A stretch of DNA of 42,481 nt from a virus, in the IMG/VR virus record IMGVR_UViG_3300010148_000028, positions 1 through 42,481 of that record; one strand, given 5' to 3'. The first letter of the stretch is position 1, and every line of letters starts with the position of its first letter. The notes beneath the pieces were generated by a model. The model saw only the letters and a program-made list of their open reading frames with translations, was not told the DNA's origin and did not search any database. A program made the position numbers and the translations under genes. This document shows, piece after piece, positions 14,923 through 22,406 of the stretch.

Positions 14923-16743
14923 TTATAATCCCATCGGTGCTTTTTCTAAATGAATAGCTTCGTTAAGTGCATAACCGTCAACACTTAGTACTCTACCTTT
15001 ATGAACAGCAGCTATTAGTTGATCCATTTTATCTAATAATGGTTTAAGATTAATACTACCGTTTCCACCCCCTTTTGTTCCATGACTAGGGCTCATTGAA
15101 ACACCATCGTTCTTTGTTCCTTGGAAAATACCCCCTTCTTGAGGTGACATTACTATCGGTCCACCGTTAGGATCAATTCCAAGGTCACCAGTTGGTACAG
15201 TAGCAGGTGCAGGACTTGGAGATGTCATCATATATCCTAATAATGCACCAACACCTAATGCTACAGCAGCCATTGCAATCACAGTACCTAAACCAAATGT
15301 GGCAGCAGCGTTAGTTGTTAATGCAGCTGTTGCACTCGCAGTTCTTAATCCTACTTCAGCTCCTAATTTAGGTAATTGAGCAGCTGAGGCAGCAGCAGCT
15401 TTCTTTTCATTTTGAGCTTTAACCATAGCAGCAATAGATTGTGCAACCATAAGTCCTTGAATCACCATCTGTATACCTTGAAATACCATTGCTAAATTAT
15501 TAGCATGCTCAGAGTCTTCTAATTGTTGAGCTGCAATATCAAGCATATTATTTTCAAAATTCATTCTACGTTCTTCACCGGTGGCAGCAGCTTCATCACG
15601 CTCTAACTGTAACCCAAATTCTGCTATTTTACCCTCTCTAATTAATGCTTCTGTTTCTGCAATTTCTTGAGCTTTTTTAGCATCTTCAGCTCTTGTTTTT
15701 TCCAGCTCTTTAGCATTTTTTAATTTCAATATATCAACACCTAATGCTTCATTAAGTGCACTAATTTGCAATGAGTTTAAGCCATCAAGATCACCAGCTT
15801 GAGCAACAACCTCTTTTAACATTGCTTCATGATCACCTTCGATAGCCAATGCTCTAGCTTTATCTAGATTCATGTTTTTACCGGTCATTACATTAGCAAT
15901 CATTTGCTTTTCAATACTACCTTCTACATCTAATAAAGACTTATTCATGTTAACTACATCATTTAACTCGAATCCTAATCTACGAGCTGCAACAGCCATG
16001 ATTCCAATTTCATCACCTGACATACCAAACGTTCTTGCCATCTCTGCACCAGAAGCAGCTATATCTTTCATTACACTAGAAAACTTAACACCTGATGCAT
16101 CAGATAAAGATTTAATACCTGCCATTAAGTTAGTTGAGGTTTCTAAAGTAGCACCAGAAGTTTCAAACATTAATTTACTAAAATTAGCAGCTTCACTTGA
16201 AGATATTCCTAATCTTTTAGAAGCAACATCTAGATTTACAGCTTGTTCAGCAGTAAATTTCATAGCTCCTCCATATGCGTCATTTAATGCACCCATGGTT
16301 GCTACAGAATCTTTCAAGTTAGTATTATACTTGTTAGAACCTTTCATTTGTGCTAAAATTTCAGTATTTAGCTTTCTAGCTTCATTAACATTAACGCCCA
16401 TAGCATCCGCAGTACTTCTAGTATTATCACTACCACGTTTAATAAGATCTTGCATTTTATCAAGTACAGTTACAAACGCTGTACCTACTGCAGCTAGCTT
16501 TTTCATACGGCTAGCTTTTTCTTCTATCTTATCAGAAAGTTCAATCTCAAGACTTAATTCCTTTTCTTTAATCTTAAGATTAGCTTCGTTCATAGCCTTG
16601 ACTTTAGCCTCTTGATTGAGGTACTCTTGGCTTTGATCGTTCTTCTGTCTTAAGACTTCCAGGTATTTTTCTTCCAAGGCCTGTTTTTGACTGGCCATCT
16701 CTACCTGTTTTTTAAGAATATTTAACTCTTTCTCTGAACTCAT
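14923..16743 (-). CDS. Tail tape measure protein
   Basis: This 606-residue protein sets tail length and is ejected early in infection. It starts with a long coiled coil (about residues 1-80, full of Glu, Lys and Leu), continues with Ala/Gly-rich helices and has two long hydrophobic regions, near 407-425 (NLAMVFQGIQMVIQGLMVAQ) and 480-505 (TFGLGTVIAMAAVALGVGALLGYMM). A Pro/Gly-rich linker and a short C-terminal domain follow. This layout (coiled coil, hydrophobic patches) and the position just downstream of the frameshifting tail chaperone pair are typical of tape measures. It is about the size of T4 gp29 (590 residues). Confidence 0.85.
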   Translation of the reverse strand: MSSEKELNILKKQVEMASQKQALEEKYLEVLRQKNDQSQEYLNQEAKVKAMNEANLKIKEKELSLEIELSDKIEEKASRMKKLAAVGTAFVTVLDKMQDLIKRGSDNTRSTADAMGVNVNEARKLNTEILAQMKGSNKYNTNLKDSVATMGALNDAYGGAMKFTAEQAVNLDVASKRLGISSSEAANFSKLMFETSGATLETSTNLMAGIKSLSDASGVKFSSVMKDIAASGAEMARTFGMSGDEIGIMAVAARRLGFELNDVVNMNKSLLDVEGSIEKQMIANVMTGKNMNLDKARALAIEGDHEAMLKEVVAQAGDLDGLNSLQISALNEALGVDILKLKNAKELEKTRAEDAKKAQEIAETEALIREGKIAEFGLQLERDEAAATGEERRMNFENNMLDIAAQQLEDSEHANNLAMVFQGIQMVIQGLMVAQSIAAMVKAQNEKKAAAASAAQLPKLGAEVGLRTASATAALTTNAAATFGLGTVIAMAAVALGVGALLGYMMTSPSPAPATVPTGDLGIDPNGGPIVMSPQEGGIFQGTKNDGVSMSPSHGTKGGGNGSINLKPLLDKMDQLIAAVHKGRVLSVDGYALNEAIHLEKAPMGL

Positions 16744-16749
16744 ATACTA

Positions 16750-16947
16750 TTACTTTTCGTATTTAGCTACAACTGCATCGAAATCAGCTATAGCTTTTTT
16801 TAGATCTGCAACCCTTGCTTTTACTTTAGGGTCTTTCATTGCTTGTTTACGTGCAAGTCTATCGATAAGCTTGCCACCGAAATAGACACCTAGTACGCCT
16901 TTCAAGGCTGTATCAAGAAATCCTTCTCGTAAATTTTGTTTGCTCAT
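16750..16947 (-). CDS. Small basic helical protein in tail operon
   Basis: This 65-residue protein starts MSKQNLREGFLDTALKGVLG, has one weakly hydrophobic stretch (KGVLGVYFGGKLIDRLA) and ends as a Lys-rich helix (VADLKKAIADFDAVVAKYE). Function unknown. It lies between the tail chaperone pair and the tape measure gene (6-base gap), a place often held by small assembly factors. The ribosome site is GGAG. Confidence 0.65.
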   Translation of the reverse strand: MSKQNLREGFLDTALKGVLGVYFGGKLIDRLARKQAMKDPKVKARVADLKKAIADFDAVVAKYEK

Positions 16948-16979
16948 AATATCTCTCCATATGTATGGTTTTATATATT

Positions 16980-16987
16980 ATAAATAT
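16980..16987 (-). promoter_or_regulatory. Recurring ATATTTAT element before the tape measure region
   Basis: The sense strand reads GATATTTATAATATATA, 33 bases before the ATG at 16947 and just past the stop of the chaperone frame at 16996. Confidence 0.4.
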
Positions 16988-16995
16988 CAAACTAT

Positions 16996-17226
16996 TTACT
17001 TTTTACGTGGAATATTCGGTAGGTTACCCTTAATAGATTTTACTTTTTTATTTTGAGCTTCTATAACTTCATTACGCTCTTTTACTTTTTTAACTACGAG
17101 TTTCTGATAGAATCTACGCAGATCTATAGGCATAGTATATAGTTCAGACCACGAGAAGCCTGGTCCGTTGTCTAGTATATAAAACAACGTTTGGTGCAGA
17201 ACGGCCCTGTAATCAGAGCCTAGGCC
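16996..17226 (-). CDS. Tail chaperone second frame, probably made by ribosomal frameshift
   Basis: This open frame encodes 76 residues after a run of seven Ts (17233-17227) near the end of the gp26-family gene. It has no convincing start of its own: the longest possible version begins with TTG inside the upstream gene, and the first in-frame ATG (in YTMPIDLRRFY) has no ribosome site and would drop the segment SDYRAVLHQTLFYILDNG. Reading the Ts with a +1 or -2 shift joins the upstream protein in-frame at GLGSDYRAV. Phage tail assembly chaperones are commonly made in two forms this way, just upstream of the tape measure gene. The end is Lys-rich. A sequencing error in the T run would mimic this. 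Confidence 0.65.
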   Translation of the reverse strand, partial: GLGSDYRAVLHQTLFYILDNGPGFSWSELYTMPIDLRRFYQKLVVKKVKERNEVIEAQNKKVKSIKGNLPNIPRKK

Positions 17227-18058
17227 AAAAAAAGGAGGTGTCAATTGGCAGAGCCATTTCCTGATAAAAATCTTCAGTTGGAATATCAATAACAACTGTT
17301 AAATCAAAATCAGGGTTAATATCTAGCATAAACTTCCTTAAATGTAATGAATCTTTAGCAAGTAAATAGTTATCTACAAAGCTATTAATAAATTTAGGAT
17401 CATCATTACCGTCAATACTTACAATACATTCTTTTAATGTAGTTGTTTGATTTCTTAAAGGAATACCTGCTTTTTCTTGAGATCTGATAGCTTTTTCGAT
17501 CGACTTTTGCTCTACAATTGTTTGTAGCTTAAATACTACAACCTTTTTACTTACTGGCAACTCATATTCAAATTCTCTTGAATTTTTATATAATGACTCG
17601 TCAATATCTTTAGGTTTAAGTATATTCAAATCTACTGTATGAGGTATTTCTTTACCAGTGTCAGGATGTGTTACAGTAATATCGTAATCACTTCCATAAC
17701 CAAGGAGCCTTGCAGCTAACATTACAGCACTTCTATCACCCATAATCATTTCATTCATATTTACTGGCTGTCCTTTACCATTACCTACAACAATAGCTTC
17801 ATATAATTTATCTAATGCTAGTCCACGTTTAAGGTAGTTAGGATTTGTAAGTATATCTTCATCTTTAGCGGTCATATAGCGTATTTCTACTTCACCTGAA
17901 GATAAAGGATGGTCTAGTGGATATACTAATCCTTTAGATGGTAATGGTACTATTTCTGTTGGAAATAATGAATCATTATCATTTTTTGATTTACTTTCTG
18001 ATTGAGCGTTTGCAATAATTTTTGCTTTTATTTGAGCGTCTGTTAACTTTTGTGCCAT
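17213..18058 (-). CDS. gp26-family baseplate/tail assembly protein
   Basis: This 281-residue protein has the family's N-terminal signature PLPSKGLVYPLDHP followed by GEVEIRYMTAKDEDILTNPNYL (about residues 37-75). T4 gp26 belongs to the baseplate hub pathway; related proteins act as tail assembly chaperones. The rest is alpha/beta with charged helices (EQKSIEKAIRSQEKAG). The frame ends at TGA (17213-17215), six codons after a TTTTTTT run, and overlaps the second chaperone frame. A terminator (18104-18130) separates it from the tube gene upstream, and an ATATTTAT element (18088-18095) and TATAAATA box (18070-18077) precede it, so it starts a new unit. The ribosome site is AGGAG. Confidence 0.8.
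   Translation of the reverse strand: MAQKLTDAQIKAKIIANAQSESKSKNDNDSLFPTEIVPLPSKGLVYPLDHPLSSGEVEIRYMTAKDEDILTNPNYLKRGLALDKLYEAIVVGNGKGQPVNMNEMIMGDRSAVMLAARLLGYGSDYDITVTHPDTGKEIPHTVDLNILKPKDIDESLYKNSREFEYELPVSKKVVVFKLQTIVEQKSIEKAIRSQEKAGIPLRNQTTTLKECIVSIDGNDDPKFINSFVDNYLLAKDSLHLRKFMLDINPDFDLTVVIDIPTEDFYQEMALPIDTSFFWPRL
17227..17233 (-). other. Slippery run of seven Ts (candidate frameshift site)
   Basis: On the sense strand the frame is TCC TTT TTT TGG CCT AGG CTC TGA. Skipping one T (+1) or slipping back two bases (-2) enters the open downstream frame; a -1 slip reaches TAG within three codons, so -1 is excluded. Confidence 0.6.
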
Positions 18059-18069
18059 TCTATAACTCC

Positions 18070-18077
18070 TATTTATA
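18070..18077 (-). promoter_or_regulatory. TATAAATA box before the gp26-family gene
   Basis: The sense strand reads TATAAATAGGAG, an exact T4 late box running straight into the ribosome site. If used as in T4, transcription would start past the GGAG, so it may instead be a fortuitous match beside the ATATTTAT element at 18088. Confidence 0.35.
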
Positions 18078-18087
18078 TTGTTCTATA

Positions 18088-18095
18088 ATAAATAT
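18088..18095 (-). promoter_or_regulatory. Recurring ATATTTAT element before the gp26-family gene
   Basis: The sense strand reads GTATATTTATTATAGAAC, 30 bases before the ATG, right after the terminator at 18104-18130, as expected for a promoter that restarts transcription. Confidence 0.45.
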
Positions 18096-18103
18096 ACACC
18101 AAC

Positions 18104-18130
18104 AAAAAAAGTCCTAGGATTTCTAGGACT
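18104..18130 (-). terminator. Rho-independent terminator after the sheath-tube unit
   Basis: The sense strand has AGTCCTAG (18130-18123), a 5-base loop and CTAGGACT (18117-18110), followed by a run of seven Ts (18110-18104). The other strand also carries a T-rich tail, so it could act both ways. It follows the stop of the 67-residue gene. Confidence 0.85.
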
Positions 18131-18153
18131 TTCTTTATTTTTGAGTAGCGATA

Positions 18154-18357
18154 TTATTTTTCAGCAGTTACTGTAAAAATTACTTTATTACCATATCCAG
18201 CAGTAGCCATAGTAGTATGTACAGTTAATGTATCATCAAGAGTTAATATATAATCATTAACATCTTTTGCTAATCCAGCACTACCTGAATCGACTGTAGC
18301 TGTTACATCTACTAGAAACGTTTTAACTTTAGTATTAGCTTGTGTACGTGCTGCCAT
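18154..18357 (-). CDS. Small protein after tail tube, unknown function
   Basis: This 67-residue protein is Thr- and Val-rich with strand-like segments (KTFLVDVTATVDSG, DYILTLDDTLTVHTTMAT, KVIFTVTAEK), so it is probably a small beta domain. It follows the tail tube gene by 11 bases with an AAGGAG ribosome site and is the last gene before a terminator. That makes it the final member of the sheath-tube unit, and a minor virion protein or decoration is possible. No family is recognised. Confidence 0.65.
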   Translation of the reverse strand: MAARTQANTKVKTFLVDVTATVDSGSAGLAKDVNDYILTLDDTLTVHTTMATAGYGNKVIFTVTAEK

Positions 18358-18368
18358 ATCTTATCTCC

Positions 18369-18872
18369 TTATAGATCCCAAAGTGCCCAATCGTATTTCA
18401 TTGTTACTGAAATCTCTAATGGTTGATCGTTAGCCCAATCATATTCACCAAACTCAGCTGATGATATGAAAGCACCTTTCAATATGAATCTTTCACAAAT
18501 ATTTCCTGCAGGATCTAATCCTTCTACAGTTACTTCTTTTTTATACTCTGATGGATAACCAGCTAGCCCAGTTGCTGATTGATATCCTAATCTTACCCAA
18601 TCTATTACATAAGTAGCACCAGATGGTATGATTGGATCGTATAATGTCATTGATACATCTTGCCAATCTGCTTTACCTTGTAATTTTCTATAAGTATTAA
18701 TATGATCTAATTTAATCTCACCGAAACTTATTCCAGGTCTAGTTACTTTTTTAACTAGAAACGAAGGAATGTTTGCAACTGTCATAACAAACCTATTGGC
18801 TGTCTTGGGTACAAATAATTCTTCAGGTCCGGCCATGAATGATTCGGGGCTAAATTGTTCGAAATCTGGCAT
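18369..18872 (-). CDS. 19: Tail tube protein gp19
   Basis: This 167-residue protein is the size of T4 gp19 (163). It has the typical content of tube proteins: NRFVMTVANIPSFLVKKVTRP near residues 26-46, a central YDPIIPSGATYVIDWV segment, and an ending of alternating strands, FISSAEFGEYDWAND followed by LEISVTMKYDWALW, as in many contractile-tail tubes. Tube hexamers stack inside the sheath and form the DNA channel. It comes directly after gp18 in transcription order, as in T4, with an AGGAG ribosome site. Confidence 0.93.
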   Translation of the reverse strand: MPDFEQFSPESFMAGPEELFVPKTANRFVMTVANIPSFLVKKVTRPGISFGEIKLDHINTYRKLQGKADWQDVSMTLYDPIIPSGATYVIDWVRLGYQSATGLAGYPSEYKKEVTVEGLDPAGNICERFILKGAFISSAEFGEYDWANDQPLEISVTMKYDWALWDL

Positions 18873-18885
18873 TGTTATTCTCCTC

Positions 18886-18901
18886 TATTTATTATAAATA
18901 T
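18886..18901 (-). promoter_or_regulatory. Recurring ATATTTAT element with AATAAATA before gp19
   Basis: The sense strand reads GATATTTATAATAAATAGAGG; it combines the recurring element (18894-18901) with a near-T4 late box (18886-18893) 14 bases before the gp19 ATG. It fills nearly the whole gap between gp18 and gp19 and could raise tube protein output over sheath. Confidence 0.45.
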
Positions 18902-18903
18902 CA

Positions 18904-20676
18904 TTAATCACCAAAAGTTGCACCTGTTGGTAAGACATTAAAGTCTATTACTATGAATTCTGCTGCTTTAGCTGGTTGTAAGAATATATCACCTTTTAAG
19001 ATATTTCTATTGATTACATCAGGTGTATTGTTTGTAGTGTCCATTACAACTTTGAAAGCAAAGAGTCCTTGGTTAGCTTGAACTTCTTCCATGTAAGGAA
19101 CAACTGAAGATAAGAATCTATTTCTAGTAGCTACAGTATTGTTTTCGAATACTAGGAATCTAGAAGTTGAAGCAATAAATTTCTTAAGATTAATTAATAG
19201 TCTTCTTACATTAATTCTATCTAATGCAGAAGCTTTTTTCTGTAATGTTTTTTGACCCCAAGCACATACTCCTACTCCAGGAAATGTTGCTATAGGATTT
19301 ATTTTACCTTCATACAAAGTATCTCTATCTGTATGAGTTAAGTTTCTTTCTGCTCTAATAGCATTAATACCACCTCTGTTTAATCCAGCAGGAGCAAACC
19401 ATTCTGCAGCAATTGAGTCATTAAACGACATTACACCAGGCATTACTACTGAAGGTGGTACCCATCTATTCAATCCAAGTTGATTATCAGCAATCTTAAT
19501 CCATGGCCAATACATAGCTGCATAACTTGTATTATAATCGTTAGCTTCACCTGTCACAGTCGATAGTGTAGTTGTATTATGAGGTACTGGGTCAACAATT
19601 GCGATTGCATCCCCTCTAGTTTCAGCTACTGATATTGCTTTATTAACAACAGCAGCATGCTGGTTTTGATTTGCACCAGGTACTAATATCATATTAATAT
19701 CATAAAAATCTTGATTAGCTAGTAACTGAAGTCCTTTAGCATAAGCACTACCACCATTAGCATTAGCAAGATCATTTAGATCATATCCTTGAGAGTTAAG
19801 TGATGTAATATTTTCATAGTACTTTCTAGCACCTGAAACAGTGCTACCATCAGCACCACCGCCAAATGCTCCACCTAATGATCCTGAACCGTTAGCAGGT
19901 AAAGAAGCAGATGCAGCAGGTACTCTAACTGAACCATTTTCATCTAAATAGTTTACAGTTTGTTTATGAACCTCAACTCTTACTAGCGTAGATTTATTTT
20001 CATAATCACCAACTGATTGAATATAAGGATCAGATTCGGTACCTTGAATTTGGAAATATGAATCACCGATAGCTTTACCGATATAATTACTTGTATTAGG
20101 ATCCAAGTTAACACCGTTAAATTGTTCAACGATTACTTTATTATTATTTGTATCATTACCTCTTCTAATATTAACATTAAAGGTACCAGTTTCATTATTT
20201 TTACCAGTTATCTCATATCTTAAATTATCTTTAGTACCTTCAGGTAATAGATTGTTTGCACCTTCAGTAACTGTTCCATCAGAAGCTACACTGTTTAATG
20301 TTGCTCCATGTGATAGTGTATGTAAAGTAAATGATTTACTTCCAGCTGTTGTTGCTGCAGATGAAGTATTAACACTAGCTGTAGCTACAGAAAAACCATC
20401 TCCTGCTATTCTTACAACTGTTAATGCACCACCAAACTGCAAATATCTTTCTGCTGTATGAGATGTTAAGAATTGATAGTAATCACTTCCAGATTGGAAA
20501 GTATCACCAAATTTATCAACGTATTCTGCGTATGTAGAAACTAGTGTTGGTACAAGTACAGGTCCTTTTACAGTAGGACCTACTATTGCTGCACCAATTT
20601 CTCCAATACCAGCGGGTAAAAACGATAGATCATTTTCTCTGGTAAAGACGCCCGGGCTAACTATTTTTTCTGCCAT
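18904..20676 (-). CDS. 18: Tail sheath protein gp18
   Basis: This 590-residue protein opens with the sheath signature SPGVFTRENDLSFLPAGIGE and AAIVGPTVKGPVLVPTLV (about residues 7-46). It has a variable, Gly/Ser/Asn-rich middle part (including SGSLGGAFGGGADGS) and a conserved C-terminal domain with NPIATFPGVGVCAWGQKTL, RRLLINLKKFI and PAKAAEFIVIDFNVLPTG. Sheath subunits contract to drive the tube through the envelope. T4 gp18 is 659 residues, so this one is somewhat shorter. It follows the neck genes and a small coiled protein, and gp19 comes next. The ribosome site is AGGAG. Confidence 0.95.
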   Translation of the reverse strand: MAEKIVSPGVFTRENDLSFLPAGIGEIGAAIVGPTVKGPVLVPTLVSTYAEYVDKFGDTFQSGSDYYQFLTSHTAERYLQFGGALTVVRIAGDGFSVATASVNTSSAATTAGSKSFTLHTLSHGATLNSVASDGTVTEGANNLLPEGTKDNLRYEITGKNNETGTFNVNIRRGNDTNNNKVIVEQFNGVNLDPNTSNYIGKAIGDSYFQIQGTESDPYIQSVGDYENKSTLVRVEVHKQTVNYLDENGSVRVPAASASLPANGSGSLGGAFGGGADGSTVSGARKYYENITSLNSQGYDLNDLANANGGSAYAKGLQLLANQDFYDINMILVPGANQNQHAAVVNKAISVAETRGDAIAIVDPVPHNTTTLSTVTGEANDYNTSYAAMYWPWIKIADNQLGLNRWVPPSVVMPGVMSFNDSIAAEWFAPAGLNRGGINAIRAERNLTHTDRDTLYEGKINPIATFPGVGVCAWGQKTLQKKASALDRINVRRLLINLKKFIASTSRFLVFENNTVATRNRFLSSVVPYMEEVQANQGLFAFKVVMDTTNNTPDVINRNILKGDIFLQPAKAAEFIVIDFNVLPTGATFGD

Positions 20677-20720
20677 TTATTGTCTCCTAATATAATTACC
20701 AAGTATATAATTATTCTTAT

Positions 20721-20728
20721 ATAAATAT
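20721..20728 (-). promoter_or_regulatory. Recurring ATATTTAT element before gp18
   Basis: The sense strand reads CATATATTTATATAAGAAT, 45 bases before the sheath ATG, within a 71-base gap with no other feature. Confidence 0.4.
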
Positions 20729-20747
20729 ATGACAAAAACCTCAAACT

Positions 20748-20993
20748 TTACTTTGTAACAGTAAATTCTCCTGTATCAATATTTAATGTGCCGTCACCAT
20801 AAGTTTCCTTAAGCTGTTCTAAATATTGACTACGTTCTTCAATTATGCCATTTATTTTGTTTAATATATTTTTTTTCGTTTCCTTCAAGGTAAGAATCTG
20901 TAATTCAGTATCTCCTAACCTTGTAGTAAATTGTGTTTGTAATTCGATTGATCCCTTGATTTTATTAAGCTCGTCTTTCTTAATTTTAGTCAT
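20748..20993 (-). CDS. Small coiled-coil protein in neck-tail block
   Basis: This 81-residue protein is mostly a charged helix (DELNKIKGSIELQTQF, LKETKKNILNKINGIIEE) with heptad-like Leu/Ile spacing, and ends with a short strand-turn motif (YGDGTLNIDTGEFTV). Its place between the gp15-like tail completion gene and the sheath suggests a small assembly factor. It is not in T4 at this position as far as I can tell. Function unknown. Confidence 0.65.
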   Translation of the reverse strand: MTKIKKDELNKIKGSIELQTQFTTRLGDTELQILTLKETKKNILNKINGIIEERSQYLEQLKETYGDGTLNIDTGEFTVTK

Positions 20994-21007
20994 AACATTT
21001 CTCCTTA

Positions 21008-21805
21008 TTAAATTTTAGTTATATCCGATACAACTGATTCGCCTAGCTGTATTTTTGTTTTAGTTAATACCTTAGAACTTCCTTGTTGTATTTGTTTTTG
21101 TATAGTCTTAGGTATAATATGTCCTTCTATTGTTAATGAAAATTCACTCTTTACTACTCGATCCTCTCCTATAGCTAATTCAACTGCGCTAGGAAATTCA
21201 TCTACTTTAGCTCTAACCATATATTTACTTTTATCACCCCAATATCCTCCTTCACCGTAACTTATAGCTTCGATAATTGTATTCATCTGAGTTAAAAATT
21301 CAGTATAAACAACGCAGGAATAATTTACAGTAATATAATCAGGTACAACTATTTTTTCTAGCACTCTAGAATATTTAGCACCTGTTTGTCTTTGATTAAG
21401 CATTGTTAATCTATCATACCTTTGATTAGGATCTCTACCTCTATCTACAAAAGTATAAATAGGTTTATTAGCATCAACTTTATTACCAAGATTTCTATTT
21501 TTTGTGATACTATCTCTCTTAAATGTAAGAATAGGTAATTGTATTTTACCTCTTGAATCTCGTCTTAAATCATTAGTTTGATAACTTTTCCAATTTTCTG
21601 GAGATGCATATTTTACAGGCACTTTATTAATATTACCACCACTATCAGTTATCTGAAGTTTTAATACTTCATCAAAATAATATTTGATAGTTTCATCGAT
21701 ATCATATAACCCAATAGATAAATCTTTATTATTATCATTATCTCGTCGAGTTTGTTCTGCTCGATTAACATTATTTCTATTATGTTTAATATCTTTATTT
21801 GCCAT
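21008..21805 (-). CDS. Tail completion / sheath stabiliser, gp15-like
   Basis: This 265-residue protein matches the size of T4 gp15 (272), which caps the tail tube and sheath and docks to the neck. The N-terminal third is hydrophilic (Asn/Arg/Asp-rich). The middle to end holds VVPDYITVNYSCVVYTEFLTQMNTIIEA and SAVELAIGEDRVVKSEFSLTIEGHI, a strand-rich pattern I associate with this family. Gene order (gp13, gp14, this gene, then sheath) agrees with T4's 13-14-15. Its ATG overlaps the gp14-like stop in a TAATG junction. The assignment depends partly on position. Confidence 0.7.
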   Translation of the reverse strand: MANKDIKHNRNNVNRAEQTRRDNDNNKDLSIGLYDIDETIKYYFDEVLKLQITDSGGNINKVPVKYASPENWKSYQTNDLRRDSRGKIQLPILTFKRDSITKNRNLGNKVDANKPIYTFVDRGRDPNQRYDRLTMLNQRQTGAKYSRVLEKIVVPDYITVNYSCVVYTEFLTQMNTIIEAISYGEGGYWGDKSKYMVRAKVDEFPSAVELAIGEDRVVKSEFSLTIEGHIIPKTIQKQIQQGSSKVLTKTKIQLGESVVSDITKI

Positions 21806-22401
21806 TATCTATAAAGTCCGTTTATTTCGCTAGTAATACTTTTAATATTACTCTCTGATGGTGATTCAATATTTAATCTAGATTTTCTAGTTAAATGAGC
21901 AGCTGCTATAGTAGATAAACTTTCACCGTGCATATCTGTAGTACTACTAAAGCCAAAATCTTGTGCATCACCTTCTATTACGTTTTGATTTCTTCCAAAC
22001 AAATATTGATTTTTTGTTAAACTATCAATTTCCCAATAATTAGAGTCATAGTATACTAAATCGCCAATCTGTATGCTAAATGCAGATTCTTCACCAGTAT
22101 CAAATTTACTATTTTTACTCCATACATCTTCATTAAGAAAACTATATGTAATTTTTTGATTAATATCTATACCGTAATCTGTCTGCATATATTCTTGATC
22201 TTCTCTATTTACCATTGCATGAAGTAAAACACCTGTTCTCCAAGCTTTATCACCATTAACACCTTCACCATATAAATTAGTATTCGATTTAGTAATATAA
22301 GGCTTAAACACAATTACAGGAGTATCAATAATATCTTCCATTACTTCTTTACTGAAGTGCTTAATAAGCTTTCTATCGTTAGTTCTACCAAATATAGGCA
22401 T
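21805..22401 (-). CDS. Neck protein, gp14-like
   Basis: This 198-residue protein starts MPIFGRTNDRKLIKHFSKEVME and contains a connector-like segment, FSIQIGDLVYYDSNYWEIDSL, seen in many head-completion and neck proteins. It is shorter than T4 gp14 (256). The neck proteins close the packaged head and take the tail. It lies 5 bases after the gp13-like gene and is coupled to the gp15-like one. A neck role is likely; the exact T4 equivalence is inferred from order. Confidence 0.65.
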   Translation of the reverse strand: MPIFGRTNDRKLIKHFSKEVMEDIIDTPVIVFKPYITKSNTNLYGEGVNGDKAWRTGVLLHAMVNREDQEYMQTDYGIDINQKITYSFLNEDVWSKNSKFDTGEESAFSIQIGDLVYYDSNYWEIDSLTKNQYLFGRNQNVIEGDAQDFGFSSTTDMHGESLSTIAAAHLTRKSRLNIESPSESNIKSITSEINGLYR

Positions 22402-22406
22402 AATCG

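Noticed and set aside
15872-16615. Long plus-strand open frame opposite the tape measure gene
   Set aside because: No start signal, opposite to all supported genes, and the tape measure gene on the other strand has clear family features.
18070-18077. TATAAATA taken as a certain T4 late promoter
   Set aside because: A T4-style start would exclude the GGAG right after it; listed as a low-confidence site instead.
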